In this document: positions 33,594 through 43,885 of the stretch, piece after piece
Layout of the letters: every line of letters starts with the position of its first letter
Numbering within the stretch: the first letter of the stretch is position 1
DNA from: Pseudarthrobacter sp. NS4
Lineage (GTDB): Bacteria; Actinomycetota; Actinomycetes; Actinomycetales; Micrococcaceae
Direction of reading: 5' to 3'
Length of the DNA stretch: 64,000 nt
Assembly: GCF_024758005.1 (NCBI RefSeq)
Contig: NZ_CP103288.1
Coordinates: 3,844,001-3,908,000 of the forward strand
The notes under the pieces: model-generated
Told to the model about the DNA's origin: nothing
The model's database searches: none
What the model saw: only the letters and a program-made list of their open reading frames with translations
Position numbers and translations under genes: made by a program

Positions 33594-33612
33594 TTAGCCC
33601 TCTAACAATTAG
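33594..33612. promoter_or_regulatory. Composite operator TTAG-N4-CTAA-N3-TTAG (MarR paralogue 2)
   Basis: TTAGCCCTCTAACAATTAG has the same three half-sites and spacers as the site before the first MarR gene. It lies between the MarR gene and the divergent 71-residue gene, so it probably controls both. Confidence 0.72.
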
Positions 33613-33661
33613 TGTACTATTGATGTATTCGACAGGCACACGGAAGTCAGGTGAAAGAACA

Positions 33662-34134
<473 letters not shown>

Positions 34135-34351
34135 TATCGAGTACCAGCGACCGGCGGTGGCTGAGACTGAACAGGTTCTCGGACCGTAGACGTTCTATGC
34201 CAATTCCCCGGCTGTTGGAGCCGAACCCGTTACGGCGCTGCGGCAGGTCCGAGCATCAACTGTTATGCCCACGTCATCCAAGATGACGTTGGCATGACCA
34301 TAGACGGCACCAACACCCGCTTCTTGCCGCTGGAAGGCTTCTCGTCCGAGC
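34135..34351. other. Unexplained stretch after the sufS remnant
   Basis: No intact gene is visible. On the + strand, 34254-34396 reads as INCYAHVIQDDVGMTIDGTN and then TRFLPLEGF, which looks protein-like, but I cannot match it to a family. It may be the tail of another broken gene. Confidence 0.3.
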
Positions 34352-35311
34352 CTAGTCTGCAGATGCCACGGGGGCGGCTGCCCGTGCGGCCGTAAGTGGC
34401 CATTGTGTGGGAGTGCACTGGTAGACGCGTGTAAAAGCCCGGACAAAGGTGGATGTGTCGCGGAATCCACACGCGATCGCAATGGATCCCACGCTCTGGC
34501 GGGTTTGTGCCCTCGCAGCGAGGAGGGCGGTAGCGCGTTCCATGCGCCGGCGCCGTACGTACGCCGCCGGCGTTTCCCCAATCGCCGCGAAGACTTCGTG
34601 GAGCTTGCGGACGGAGACGTTCTCTGCGCTGGCCAGTCGTTCAACCGAAAGATCCGGGTCAGCGAGACAGCGCCTGATGTACCCCTTCGCGGATTCCAAC
34701 AAGGTCTCATCATCGCTCCACGAGGTCCGCTGGAGTCCCGCGAAAGAGCGCAGGGCGAGCGAGAGTAAATCAGTACTGATGTGCCCTAACTCAACTCGTG
34801 CACGGTCATCCATCTGGCCGCGGCCAGCCATCAATCCAGCGGCATAACCGCTGAAAGCAGCCATGCCGGGGACGGATTGGTCGATTGTCCGCCCGCAAAG
34901 GTCCGTGACAAACCGGTCCTTTAGCCCCAGAAGCCGGCGTGGAACGCGAAGGACGATCAGGTCCTGCCCTGATTGCGGCTGGTCCAACAGATAAGGATGG
35001 TTGATTTCGTAAAGGGCTGCCGTTCCAGGAACCAGAACAGCAGTCCGCCCGTGCTGCTGGACAGCCCCGGTCGACTGCAGCTGCAGCGACATGAGAATGT
35101 CGTCACCATCATTCCGGCGGGCCAAACGTTCGGGACGCTCCACCCGCAGAGGCCCCGACTGGACCCGCGCCAGAGATACCCCGCCGGAGAGGGCAACGGA
35201 CTCAAGATGTGCGACGAAACCGGGTCCGGGGGCCGTGCACAGCAGCGGTACGAATGCCCGGCTCGCTGCATCCTGCCAAGCCAGAACATCAGTAACGGTC
35301 ACGTCCGTCAT
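34352..35311 (-). CDS. AraC-family regulator, AraC-binding-like domain
   Basis: The 319-residue protein has an N-terminal sensor half with the beta-rich pattern of AraC_binding_2/OxyR-like feeders (FVAHLESVALSGGVSLARVQ, VLVPGTAALYEIN) and a C-terminal double helix-turn-helix (SVERLASAENVSVRKLHEVF and IAIACGFRDTSTFVRAFTRV). ATG 35311 with GGAGGG upstream is the start. It is divergent from the nitrilase gene, a classic arrangement for nitrile- or amide-responsive activators, so it probably turns on the nitrilase/MBL pair. Confidence 0.88.
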   Translation of the reverse strand: MTDVTVTDVLAWQDAASRAFVPLLCTAPGPGFVAHLESVALSGGVSLARVQSGPLRVERPERLARRNDGDDILMSLQLQSTGAVQQHGRTAVLVPGTAALYEINHPYLLDQPQSGQDLIVLRVPRRLLGLKDRFVTDLCGRTIDQSVPGMAAFSGYAAGLMAGRGQMDDRARVELGHISTDLLSLALRSFAGLQRTSWSDDETLLESAKGYIRRCLADPDLSVERLASAENVSVRKLHEVFAAIGETPAAYVRRRRMERATALLAARAQTRQSVGSIAIACGFRDTSTFVRAFTRVYQCTPTQWPLTAARAAAPVASAD

Positions 35312-35476
35312 TGCGTCCCTCCGACTACCCAGCACGAGCACGACACGAGCACCTGTTTCAGCAGGGGAAGTCTGAACCTGCAGGAATAGTAGATGGGCCT
35401 GCAGAAATTGCCAACGTTTTTAAGTGATCCCCATCATAAATTTGGAAGCACCATCTAAGCATAACGAGGAGTATTG

Positions 35477-36520
35477 ATGAGCGAGAAGGTGCGGGTTGCT
35501 GCCGTTCAGGCCGAACCGGTTTGGCTGGACATTGACGGGACGGCGGAAAAGACCGTCCACCTGATTGCCGAGGCCGCAGCCGGGGGAGCCGACTTGGTCG
35601 CGTTCCCGGAAACGTGGATCCCCGGCTACCCCGTGTTCCTCTGGTCCTACCCGGTGTACGAGCAGATGGAGTTCGTCGCCCGTTACCACGCCAATTCACC
35701 CACCATAGACGGGCCTCAGCTAGCCAAGATCCGCGAAGCGGCTCAGCGGCACTCCATCACCGTCATCGTGGGTTTCAGCGAAAAAGACGGTGGCTCGCTC
35801 TACATGGCCCAGGCCCTGATCGGCCCCGACGGGGAGATCATCCAGCACCGCCGGAAGCTCAAGCCCACGCACGCCGAGCGGACCCTCTTCGGGGAAGGCG
35901 ACGGCAGCAGCATCAAGGTCATCGACACGCCATTGGGCCGCCTCGGGGCGCTGCAGTGCTTCGAGCACCTCCAGCCGCTGACGAAATACGCCATGTACGC
36001 GCAGAACGAACAGATCCACGTCGCCGGCTGGCCCTGCCTCGGGATCCTGGGCAACGTGCCGGCCCTGAGCCCCGAATCCCTCATGGCCTGCTCCCAGACG
36101 TACGCCCTCGAAGGCAGCGCCTTCGTCATCACCGCCACCCAGATCATGTCCGATGACGGGGCCCGCAAATTCCCGACAGCAGACGGAGGACCCACGCCCG
36201 TCTACACAGGCGGCGGAGGCTACGCACGTGTCTACGGCCCGCACTCGGGCCTCATCACTGAACCCCTGGACCCCACCCAGGAAGGCATCGTCTACGCTGA
36301 CATTGATCTGGCGGACATCGACCTGGCCAAGAACACCGTCGACCCCGCAGGCCACTACGCCCGCGCGGACGTCACGCGGCTGATCTTTGACGACACCCCC
36401 CGCACCCCGGTCATCCGCCGCAGCACCATGCCCAAGACGCCTGCTCAAACCGAGCCGGCATCCGACGCGGACATTCAGTGGGACGGAGCCTCAGAGACAG
36501 ACAGGCCAACGCATGTGTGA
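35477..36520 (+). CDS. Nitrilase
   Basis: The 347-residue enzyme hydrolyses a nitrile to a carboxylate and ammonia. The catalytic triad is visible: Glu45 (FPETWIPGYP), Lys127 (HRRKLKPTHAER) and Cys161 (LGALQCFEHLQP). The sequence around Cys and the length place it with true nitrilases (arylacetonitrilase or aliphatic types) rather than amidases. ATG 35477 has GAGGAG upstream. It overlaps the following MBL hydrolase gene. With the divergent AraC gene it forms a small nitrile-degrading unit. The substrate is unknown. Confidence 0.92.
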   Translation: MSEKVRVAAVQAEPVWLDIDGTAEKTVHLIAEAAAGGADLVAFPETWIPGYPVFLWSYPVYEQMEFVARYHANSPTIDGPQLAKIREAAQRHSITVIVGFSEKDGGSLYMAQALIGPDGEIIQHRRKLKPTHAERTLFGEGDGSSIKVIDTPLGRLGALQCFEHLQPLTKYAMYAQNEQIHVAGWPCLGILGNVPALSPESLMACSQTYALEGSAFVITATQIMSDDGARKFPTADGGPTPVYTGGGGYARVYGPHSGLITEPLDPTQEGIVYADIDLADIDLAKNTVDPAGHYARADVTRLIFDDTPRTPVIRRSTMPKTPAQTEPASDADIQWDGASETDRPTHV

Positions 36521-37632
36521 GGCCCGAAGCACCGACAGAAGGGCGTTCCTGGGAGCGGCCGCAGCCACCAGCGCCCTGGCTCTCACTGTCGCCGCCGCTC
36601 CAGCGGCGACAGCCTCCGCACCTGCGGGGCAGTCAGCGCACCGGAACACGCGCTTCGCGGTGGTCCCCCTCGGGATTCAGGGTGGACCCCCGCCGGCCCC
36701 GGACCGGTCCGGGATCTCCACAGCACTGGTCGTTAACGGCAGAACATACCTGATGGACTGCGGGCGCGCTTCTCTCACCCAATTCGTACGCGCAGGGCTG
36801 GACGTGGCGTCGCTCAAGGCGATTTTCCTGAGCCACCTGCACGCCGACCACTGCATGGACCTCGGCAGCTACGCCGTCTCGGCCGCACAGTTTCCCACGC
36901 AGTACACGTACAAGGAACCGATCGACCTTTACGGGCCGGGCAGTGCCGGCACCCCGGCCGCTGACCTTGGTCCCGGTCCAAAGTGGGCGAATCCGGACCA
37001 GCAGACGCCAGGTACGGCAGAGCTTCTGCGCCTGGTCACCCAAGCATTCAACGGCTCGGCAAACTTCTTTATCGCTGAGCGGTTCATTGGGAACCCCGCG
37101 GAAATGATCCGTGCACATGAGGTCCATGTCCCCGAAGCGGCCGGCGCATCCTGGTCCAACCCGCACCCGGACACCGCGCCCTTCCCCGTGATGGAGGACG
37201 AAAACGTACGGGTCACTGGTTCCGCATGGAGCGGCCTATCCAGCACTTGCCTACCGGTTTGATACCGACCACGGCAGCGTCGTCTTCTCCGGCGATACGG
37301 CCGTCTCAAGCAACCTCATACGGTTGGCGCAGGGAGCTGACCTGCTGGTACACGAAGCTGTTGAGCTTGAATCCTCCGCCGCCCGCATGGGATGGAACGA
37401 GACCACTATGAAGCACATGCGCGAAGTCCACACCGACGTCGCCGAGATCGGCCGGATCGCCCGGGACTCCGGCGTACGCGCAGTGGCCCTGACCCACTTG
37501 GTGCCAGACGCCTTCGCGCACCGCGAATGGGAACAGGCCCTGAAGAACTCAGCCCGTAATGCCGGGTTCACCGGAGGGACACACGTATGCCAGGAGCTCC
37601 AGGACGTACCGTTGAGCCGCCTCCTGCGCTGA
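36513..37632 (+). pseudogene. Tat-exported MBL-fold hydrolase, frameshifted
   Basis: The gene starts at ATG 36513 within the nitrilase stop region. It has a Tat-type leader (TDRRAFLGAAAATSALALTV) and then a metallo-beta-lactamase fold: GISTALVVNGRTYLMDCG and the zinc motif SHLHADHCMD. The frame ends at 37262, but the missing half continues in another frame as AYPALAYRFDTDHGSVVFSG, with LLVHEAVE and TH-type zinc residues, to a stop at 37632. About 7-8 bases appear to be lost near 37215-37235. Related proteins are periplasmic hydrolases or ribonuclease Z-like enzymes. As read, the protein is inactive, unless the shift is a sequencing error. Confidence 0.8.
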
Positions 37633-37755
37633 CGACGCAGGCAGGATTTCCCAGCGCCATACGTCAGCGTTTCGTGCCGAGCTCACACCATTCCGGCGCG
37701 GGACCTAACGTGCCTTTCCGACCCGGCCGTTACAGACAATTTAGGGAGGACGATC

Positions 37756-38040
37756 ATGGCCCGAGGGCGACCCCTGCTACGTCCACCGCGTACTGCGGAA
37801 GGTCGAAAGACAACATTCTTACCCCCCGGTGATGCCGGCTACATTCGGGACTGGACCATGCTCGCATCCGGAGAAAAGGTTGCCATCGTCCAAGATGAAG
37901 GACCTGAATTATCCGGTCGTGTTGATGCTGTAACTGAGGACGGACTAATCCTCTGGCTGCACCTGGATTCCGGCGCCGGACGCAAACTGTTTACGCGTAC
38001 AGCGGGCGCACTCGTCTGGCGCCTACGGGAAAGCAGATAG
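37756..38040 (+). CDS. 94-residue hypothetical protein (shared small family)
   Basis: The short protein starts at ATG 37756 behind GGGAGG. After a basic N-terminus it holds the block DWTMLASGEKVAIVQ, then LSGRVDAVTEDGLILWLHLD and a C-terminal RLFT/VWR-like end. The same block (DWT, VDAVT, DG-ILWL) occurs in the 88-residue protein at 57.8 kb, so the two form a family. I do not recognise it. It looks like a small beta-rich domain. Confidence 0.65.
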   Translation: MARGRPLLRPPRTAEGRKTTFLPPGDAGYIRDWTMLASGEKVAIVQDEGPELSGRVDAVTEDGLILWLHLDSGAGRKLFTRTAGALVWRLRESR

Positions 38041-38193
38041 CAACGGGCACGCAGAAAGTTAATGGCTCGGCCTGTCTACGCTGGCCTGTATCGCAGAGCG
38101 CGGCGTGTCCATCTTTTTGGCCTCGTGTGTACCCGGGCCCGGACTTCCGAAAATCTGGAGAATCGGGCACGGGTGTGCCCGTCCAGCTAGGGC

Positions 38194-38485
38194 ACACCCC
38201 AACCTGACACACGGCTCCTTGCCTGGCCCTCCGAACAACCGAAATTGATCTACGTTTGAACGAGGAGTCCGGTCCCCCCGCCCACAGCCGGGGACAATTC
38301 TCATAGGTTATCCACCGCTACTGCTACCAGGGAGCTACCCCAACGGCTCCCACTTCCAGCCGGGGACAACCTGAATTGACCCCAGCCATGGACGGATCAG
38401 AGTCGCCACCAGTTCCGTCCGCGTGATCAGCAAGTACGGTTTGCCCTGCCGAGGCAGGTTGACGGAGTATCCGTTATCGGCTCTT
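38194..38485 (+). repeat. Dispersed repeat, copy D
   Basis: This is nearly full length: ACACCCCAACCTGACAC and CTCCTTGCCT at the left, AGCCGGGGACAATTCTCATA, the left outer arm GGTTATCCAC (38306-38315), the inner hairpin GGGAGC/GCTCCC, a mutated right arm (GGGGACAACC) and the 3' block to TTATCGGCTCTT. It lies between the small gene and the MarR gene. The flanking DNA (38041-38193 and 38486-38646) shows no gene. Confidence 0.85.
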
Positions 38486-38646
38486 AAAGTACGGGAGTAG
38501 AAGTAGCTGCTATAACTCCCGTTCCGCGGCGAATCTAGTGTTTCCCGGGTTAAAGGCTGACACTTGATGTGAGTGCAGATGGCTGTAGTCATGTCGACGT
38601 GCAGCAGTGAGCGGTGAGGCTGGGGTTTGCATTTTGGCTAAGGGCA

Positions 38647-39105
38647 TTAGGCAGTGTCTTCCTGACGCCCGGGATCACTTCTTAGCGACTTAGTGAGTTG
38701 ACGAAGGACGTCTGCCGCTCTCGTAGCATCGCCCTCGGTCCAGTCCAATAGATACTCCTGGAACATGGCTGACCGCTTGCCTTCCAGGTGCTCAAGCTTG
38801 TCCGCGCCCAGCGGTGTTAGGGCTACGACGTGGGCCCGGCGGTCATCAGGATCCTTCCTCCGGACCACCAAACCCTGTTCCTCCAACTCCGCGATTTGGC
38901 GGCTGAGAACTGGAGTACCAACACCAAGTCGCTCGGCGAGCCTGGTGGCCCGGCACTCCCCCTCATTTACGAGCCGAAGTACGAAGTGCAGTGCTGGGCC
39001 AATTCCTTCCCCTCGCGAGCTGGCGGAAGCGATGCAACGCACTGCCCGTTGGAGATCAAATATCTCGGACACCAGATTCGCTGCCGTGCCGGGGTTCAGT
39101 GTCAT
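38647..39105 (-). CDS. MarR-family regulator
   Basis: The 152-residue protein has a winged helix (RATRLAERLGVGTPVLSRQI, then ELEEQGLVVRRKDPDDRRAH) and a helical dimerisation C-terminus. ATG 39105 is chosen, although a longer frame to 39147 exists. It differs from the two OhrR-like MarR proteins and lacks their Cys. It lies downstream of the uronate operon in the same direction, with about 160 bp between, and no clear target is visible. Confidence 0.85.
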   Translation of the reverse strand: MTLNPGTAANLVSEIFDLQRAVRCIASASSRGEGIGPALHFVLRLVNEGECRATRLAERLGVGTPVLSRQIAELEEQGLVVRRKDPDDRRAHVVALTPLGADKLEHLEGKRSAMFQEYLLDWTEGDATRAADVLRQLTKSLRSDPGRQEDTA

Positions 39106-39262
39106 TTCGGTATTCCCGGAGGGCCGGGAAGAAGTCCGCGGACTCAATGGTTTAGTGTTTCGTGCTCAGCCGTTGAGTTGGAGGACCTGCTTGAAGAGTT
39201 CAGCGTGGTCTTCTGAAGCGGCCTTGGCTTCGCTGGTTTCTTCATGATCTGCTGTTGGGAGC

Positions 39263-39790
39263 TTATGCGGTCCCGCGAATCGATAAAGCCGCGGATACTA
39301 CTTGCTGGATGGGTGCTGCGATGTCCACCACAACGCCAGCTTCGTCGGCCGCGAGTGGTTCCAGCGTGGCGAGCTGGGACTCAAGCAGCGCCGGCGGCAT
39401 GAAATGCCCCGACCGGCCCTCAAGGCGCTGGCTGAGCACTTCCTTGCTGCCGTGCAGATGCAGGAAGACAGCGTCCGGAGCCTGCTGCCGGACGGCATCG
39501 CGGTAGCAGCGGCGCAGCGCGGAGCACGCCAGGACCATGCCGCCGTCGCCCGCGGTGGCCAACTGGGTGCCCACGGTGGCGAGCCACGGCCAGCGGTCCT
39601 CGTCCGTCAGTGGTACGCCGGCTGCCATCTTGGCGACGTTCTCCACCGGGTGGAGGGAATCGCCGTCAAGGAACGGGACGCCAAGCTCCCGTGCGACGAG
39701 GTCGCCGATGGTGGTCTTGCCGCAGCCGGAGACTCCCATCACGATGACGCGGAGCTTGGGCTGGCCGGTGTTGGGGTTGGAAGCGTTCAC
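39263..39790 (-). CDS. gntK: Gluconokinase
   Basis: The 175-residue kinase phosphorylates gluconate to 6-phosphogluconate. It has the P-loop [17 protein letters not shown], the substrate motif [19 protein letters not shown], the lid region [10 protein letters not shown], and [13 protein letters not shown]. It overlaps manD by 4 bp and ends the GH3-uxaC-uxuB-manD-gntK operon. Its presence at the place where a 2-keto-3-deoxygluconate kinase would be expected is odd. It may handle gluconate from the same feedstock, or act on a related sugar acid. Confidence 0.93.
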   Translation of the reverse strand: MNASNPNTGQPKLRVIVMGVSGCGKTTIGDLVARELGVPFLDGDSLHPVENVAKMAAGVPLTDEDRWPWLATVGTQLATAGDGGMVLACSALRRCYRDAVRQQAPDAVFLHLHGSKEVLSQRLEGRSGHFMPPALLESQLATLEPLAADEAGVVVDIAAPIQQVVSAALSIRGTA

Positions 39791-41016
39791 CAGTCGTGGA
39801 CCGTTCCGTCGATGAGGCGGTTGTAGGGCAGGTAGGCCTGCTGGTAGGGGTAGGCCGCCGCGGCTTCCTCGTTGAATTCCACACCGATGCCGGGCTTGTC
39901 CCCGGGGTGCAGGTAGCCGTCCACGAAGGTCATGGACTGCTCGAAGACCTCGTTGGTCTTCTCCGAGTGCTGCATGTATTCCTGGATGCCGTAGTTGTGG
40001 ATGGCCAGGCCCACGTGCAGCTGCGCGGCGAAGCCCACCGGGGAGATGTCGGTGGGGCCGTGGAAGCCGGACTTGATTTGGTACTGCGCGGCGAAGTCCA
40101 TCACCTTCTTCAGGGGGGAGATCCCGCCGAAGTGGGTCGAGGCCGCGCGGACGTAGTCGATCAGTTGTTCCTTGATGAGGGTCTGGTAGTCCCAGACGGT
40201 GTTGAAGATTTCACCGATGGCCAGCGGGGTGGTGGTGTGCTGGCGGACCAGGCGCAGGCCCTCCTGATTTTCGGCCGGGGTGCAGTCCTCGAGCCAGAAC
40301 AGGTCGTAGGGTTCTAGGGCCTTGCCGAGCTTGGCGGCCTGGATGGGCGTCATCCGGTGGTGGCCGTCGTGCAGCAGCGGGATCTCGGGGCCGAACTCGT
40401 TCCGGACGGCTTCGAACACGGTGGGCAGGTGCCGAAGGTAGGCGCGGGTGTCCCAGTCCTCCTCCAGCGGGAAAGTGCCCCGGCCGGCGGGTTCGTAATC
40501 GTAGCGTTCGCCGGAGGCCTGTGCCTGCGCGGCCACGCCGTAGACCGCTTTAATGCCGGGGACGGCGGTCTGGATGCGGATGGACTTGTACCCCAGTTCC
40601 AGGTGCTCGCGCACAGAATCAAAGAGGGAAGGTAGGTCCGCGCCGGAGGCATGGCCGTAGGCGCGCAGCCCGTTGCGGGACGCCCCGCCCAACAGCTGGT
40701 AGACCGGCATGCCGGCCATTTTGCCCTTGATGTCCCACAGCGCCATGTCGACGGCGGCGATCGCAGCCATCGTCACCGGTCCGCGGCGCCAGTAGGAGCT
40801 GCGGTAGAGGAACTGCCAGGTGTCCTCGATCCGGTGCGGGTCCTTGCCGATCAGCAGCTGCGCAACGTGTTCCTTTAGGTACGCGGCGACGGCGAGCTCC
40901 CGGCCGTTCAGGGTGGCGTCACCGATGCCGGTGACACCGTCCTCGGTGGTGATCCGGAGGGTCACGAAGTTCCGGGACGGACTGGTTACGAAGACGTCGG
41001 CGGCAATGATTTTCAC
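39787..41016 (-). CDS. manD: D-mannonate dehydratase (ManD/RspA type, enolase superfamily)
   Basis: The 409-residue enzyme dehydrates D-mannonate to 2-keto-3-deoxygluconate. It begins [20 protein letters not shown] and has the lid and barrel motifs of Man[30 protein letters not shown], the metal ligands in [16 protein letters not shown] and IGEIFNT, and [11 protein letters not shown] near the C-terminus. Some family members are inactive or act on gluconate, but coupling to uxuB supports mannonate. It overlaps both neighbours (ATGA). Confidence 0.9.
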   Translation of the reverse strand: MKIIAADVFVTSPSRNFVTLRITTEDGVTGIGDATLNGRELAVAAYLKEHVAQLLIGKDPHRIEDTWQFLYRSSYWRRGPVTMAAIAAVDMALWDIKGKMAGMPVYQLLGGASRNGLRAYGHASGADLPSLFDSVREHLELGYKSIRIQTAVPGIKAVYGVAAQAQASGERYDYEPAGRGTFPLEEDWDTRAYLRHLPTVFEAVRNEFGPEIPLLHDGHHRMTPIQAAKLGKALEPYDLFWLEDCTPAENQEGLRLVRQHTTTPLAIGEIFNTVWDYQTLIKEQLIDYVRAASTHFGGISPLKKVMDFAAQYQIKSGFHGPTDISPVGFAAQLHVGLAIHNYGIQEYMQHSEKTNEVFEQSMTFVDGYLHPGDKPGIGVEFNEEAAAAYPYQQAYLPYNRLIDGTVHDW

Positions 41017-42473
41017 AGCGAATCCTTTCGAGGGGAGGCAAGTGCCTCAGTTGAAGTGGAAGCGGGCTTGTCGAAGCTTTCCTGCAAGCTCTCGATGAGT
41101 TGGACCACGGCGTCGTTAGCGGCCAATGTGGGGTCCGCCAGGGCCAGCAGGGCACGGGTCCGGTTAGTGTCGGTGAGCAGGTTTGCGGCGTCCACGGCGT
41201 CAGCCAGCGGGTCTTGAAAGGATGTGCTTGCAGCGGTGTAGTCCATCCAGGCCGCGATCATGGACGCAGCGGCAGCACCGGACCTGCCGGCGGCGCGTTC
41301 CGCCTGGAGGGCCGGAACGGCGCGCATCCGCAGCTTGGTGCTGCCATCCATGGCGATCTGTGAGAGGTTGTGGGCAATCCTGGCGTTACTTAACCGCGCG
41401 AGCAACGCGGCACGGTAGGCGGGGATCTGCAGCTCCCCGGCGGGAAGGTTGGCCTCGGCCTCGTCCCAGAAAGCTTCCACCGCCTGGCGGCACACCGGGT
41501 CCGCCAGCGCCTCCGCTACTGTGCTGTGGCCGCGCAGTTGCCCGGCGTAGGCCAGCATGGAATGCGCGCCGTTGAGCAACCACAGTTTTCGGTTCTCATA
41601 GGGCTCGATGTCTGCCACGAAGAGGGCACCGGCGTCTTCCCAGCGGGGACGGCCGGCGGGAAACTGACCGCTCAGCACCCAGCTGGAGAAGGGTTCTGCC
41701 ACTACGGGTGACGTATCGCGGTAGCCGCACGCGGCCTGGACGTCAGCCACATCCTCATCGGTGGTCCGCGGGGTGATGCGGTCAACGGAGGTGCTGACGA
41801 AGCTGACGTTGCTGTCGATCCAGGCGGCGAGCCCGGCATCCAGCGCACCGGCGAATCCGGCCACCGCCTGCCGTGCAACGGCGCCGTTATTGGAAAGGTT
41901 GTCGCAGCAGACCACGGCGATGGGCCCGGACCCGGCGTCGCGGCGGGCGGCGAGTGCCAGCACCAGCCTTCCCAGCGGCGTGGCCGCGGTTCCGTTGCCG
42001 GAACCCAGCAGCGCAAGGTCGGTGGCGACGTCGGGCGCTGCCGTGTCGAGCTTTCCGTCAGTGCCCAGGCCGTAGGCGGCCTCGGTGATGGTCAGCATGA
42101 CCACGGCAGTGCCGGGCGCAGCGACGAGTTCGGCAAGCCGCTTTACGTCTGCGCCGTCCACCGCCTCGACGATGCTGCCAACCACCGTGAAGGAGTCGCC
42201 GGTCTCTGCCCGTTCCACCAGGGTGTACAGCCCGTCCTGGTCAGCCAGCGCGGCGGCGGCGTCGGGACGGCGGCCGGTGAAGGCGGCAATCCCCCACTCC
42301 GCGGCGTCCCCTGCCTGCTGGGTGTACCAGGCCTGGTGTGAACGATGGAAGGCCCCCAAGCCCAGGTGGACAATGCGGACCGGGGCTTTCGGGGCAGGGC
42401 GGAGTGCACGGCTCAGCCGCGGAAGTTCCGCGGCTGCAGCGGGCCGGGCAGGGGTTCGAAGTTCAGTGTTCAC
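41013..42473 (-). CDS. uxuB: Mannitol dehydrogenase family, D-fructuronate reductase (UxuB-like)
   Basis: The 486-residue NAD-dependent enzyme belongs to the polyol-specific long-chain dehydrogenases: [20 protein letters not shown] (Rossmann), [29 protein letters not shown] and [16 protein letters not shown] (the catalytic Lys region). Its place between uxaC and manD points to D-fructuronate to D-mannonate rather than mannitol oxidation. It starts at GTG 42473, overlapping the uxaC stop. The longer frame to 42731 is uxaC shadow. Confidence 0.87.
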   Translation of the reverse strand: MNTELRTPARPAAAAELPRLSRALRPAPKAPVRIVHLGLGAFHRSHQAWYTQQAGDAAEWGIAAFTGRRPDAAAALADQDGLYTLVERAETGDSFTVVGSIVEAVDGADVKRLAELVAAPGTAVVMLTITEAAYGLGTDGKLDTAAPDVATDLALLGSGNGTAATPLGRLVLALAARRDAGSGPIAVVCCDNLSNNGAVARQAVAGFAGALDAGLAAWIDSNVSFVSTSVDRITPRTTDEDVADVQAACGYRDTSPVVAEPFSSWVLSGQFPAGRPRWEDAGALFVADIEPYENRKLWLLNGAHSMLAYAGQLRGHSTVAEALADPVCRQAVEAFWDEAEANLPAGELQIPAYRAALLARLSNARIAHNLSQIAMDGSTKLRMRAVPALQAERAAGRSGAAAASMIAAWMDYTAASTSFQDPLADAVDAANLLTDTNRTRALLALADPTLAANDAVVQLIESLQESFDKPASTSTEALASPRKDSL

Positions 42474-43876
42474 AGCTTGAACACCCGCCGGGGGGAGGCA
42501 TCGACGATGTCGATAATGAGTTCGTGCGCGCGGTCCTCGCTGACCCGGTGTTCCGCTACGAGCCGGGCCAGGAACGATGCCTCGATCCGGCGGGAGGCGT
42601 CGTGCCGGGCCGGAATGGAGCAGAAGGCCCGGGTGTCGTCGATGAATCCGGAGGAACGCGAGAAGCCGGCCGTCTCGGTAACGGCGGAGCGGAACCGCAG
42701 CATCGCATCGGGGGCGTCCAGGAACCACCACGGCGCGCCCAGGTAGACGGACGGGTAGAACCCGGCCAACGGGGCGAGTTCGCGGGAGAACACGGTCTCG
42801 TCCAGCGTGAAGAGCACCAGGTGGAAGTCCTTCGCGGTGCCGAAGTCCTGCAGCACGGGGCGGATGGCCTCTGTGTAGTTGACCGCGAACGGAATGTCGT
42901 GCCCGGTGTCCGCGCCGAAGGCGTTGAACGTGGGCTCGTGGTGGTTGCGGTACGAACCTGGGTGGATGGTCATCACCAGGCCGTCCTCCACGGACATCCG
43001 GGCCATCTGGTACATCATGTGGGCTTCGAAGTCATTACGGTCCTGGGCGGTTGCCTTGCCGGAGCGGGCACGGTCGAACAGTTTCGCCGCAGCAGCAGGG
43101 TCCAGCTTGAGCGTCGCCGGGGTCAGCACGCCATGGTCCGCCGAGACGGCACCGTGCTCCACAAAATAGCGGCGCCGGTTTTCCAGCGCGGTGAGGTAGG
43201 CGCCATAGCCCGTGCCGCCGTCGCCCGCTGCCGCGATGAGCCGGTCCACGTTCTCCAACCACGACGGGTGGGCAATGTTCAGGTAGGCATCGGGGCGGAA
43301 GGTGGGCAGGACACGCCCATGAAAGCTCGGGTCCTGGGCGATGGCCTCGTGGCTTTCCAGCGTGTCCAAGGGATCATCCGTGGTGGCCAGGACTTCAATG
43401 TTGAAGTCCTTGAACAGCTCCCGCGGCCGGAAGCCCGGCTCCTGGAGCTTGGCGGCAAGGGCGTCATAACTGGCATCAGCCGACATCTCCCCCAGGTCTG
43501 TACCCAGCTTGAACACGGAATCGAGCTGGGTGCGCAGCCAGTAGCCCGAGGCCGTGCCTTCAAACAGCGGCCAGGATTCCACAAACGTCCGCCAGACCTC
43601 ACGCGATGTGGGTGCCGACGTCGCTCCGTCGCGCAACCGGTCCATGGGGACCCCGCTGGCATGGATCAGCCGGGTGACGTAGTGGTCCGGACTGACCAGG
43701 AGGGCGGCAGGATCGGGGAACGGCGTGTTCTGCTCGATGACTGCGGCGTCAACGTGGCCGTGCGGGGAAATGATGGGCAGGTCCTGCACACGCTCCAGCA
43801 AGGAACGCGCGATGCTGCGCGTCCCGGGATCTGCGGGCAGGAGCCTGTCGGGGTGGGCGGCAATCGACTGTGACAT
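42470..43876 (-). CDS. uxaC: Glucuronate isomerase
   Basis: The 468-residue enzyme interconverts D-glucuronate and D-fructuronate (or galacturonate and tagaturonate). It matches UxaC along its length: LPIISPHGHVDAAVIEQNTP, LLVSPDHYVTRLIHASGV, a TSREVWRTF-type helix, VLPTFRPDAYL, and GAPWWFLDAPDAMLRFR near the end. It starts at ATG 43876, 9 bp after the GH3 stop. It is the first uronate-metabolism gene of the operon and matches the beta-glucuronidase at 61 kb. Confidence 0.93.
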   Translation of the reverse strand: MSQSIAAHPDRLLPADPGTRSIARSLLERVQDLPIISPHGHVDAAVIEQNTPFPDPAALLVSPDHYVTRLIHASGVPMDRLRDGATSAPTSREVWRTFVESWPLFEGTASGYWLRTQLDSVFKLGTDLGEMSADASYDALAAKLQEPGFRPRELFKDFNIEVLATTDDPLDTLESHEAIAQDPSFHGRVLPTFRPDAYLNIAHPSWLENVDRLIAAAGDGGTGYGAYLTALENRRRYFVEHGAVSADHGVLTPATLKLDPAAAAKLFDRARSGKATAQDRNDFEAHMMYQMARMSVEDGLVMTIHPGSYRNHHEPTFNAFGADTGHDIPFAVNYTEAIRPVLQDFGTAKDFHLVLFTLDETVFSRELAPLAGFYPSVYLGAPWWFLDAPDAMLRFRSAVTETAGFSRSSGFIDDTRAFCSIPARHDASRRIEASFLARLVAEHRVSEDRAHELIIDIVDASPRRVFKL

Positions 43877-43885
43877 TTCGTCAGC

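Noticed and set aside
34254..34396. Possible coding fragment containing INCYAHVIQDDVGM
   Set aside because: Protein-like composition but no start codon, no ribosome site and no recognised family, and it overlaps the end of the AraC gene; kept only as part of an unexplained stretch.
39166..39284. Minus-strand frame between gntK and the MarR gene ending HAELFKQVLQLNG
   Set aside because: It reads like a protein C-terminus, but it has no start, overlaps gntK's end in another frame, and I cannot match it to a family. It may be a remnant, but the evidence is too thin to annotate.
41013..42731. Long form of the mannitol-dehydrogenase-family protein
   Set aside because: The first 86 codons of the open frame are uxaC antiframe sequence; GTG 42473, overlapping the uxaC stop, gives the normal family length.
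42338..43873. A 511-codon open frame on the + strand
   Set aside because: It is antisense to uxaC, lacks recognisable motifs and has the composition expected from G/C-rich third positions of the real gene. Similar long shadows lie opposite pobA (23735-24778), ligB (17126-18019), the CoA-transferase (18912-20186) and the KstD-like gene (47592-48419).
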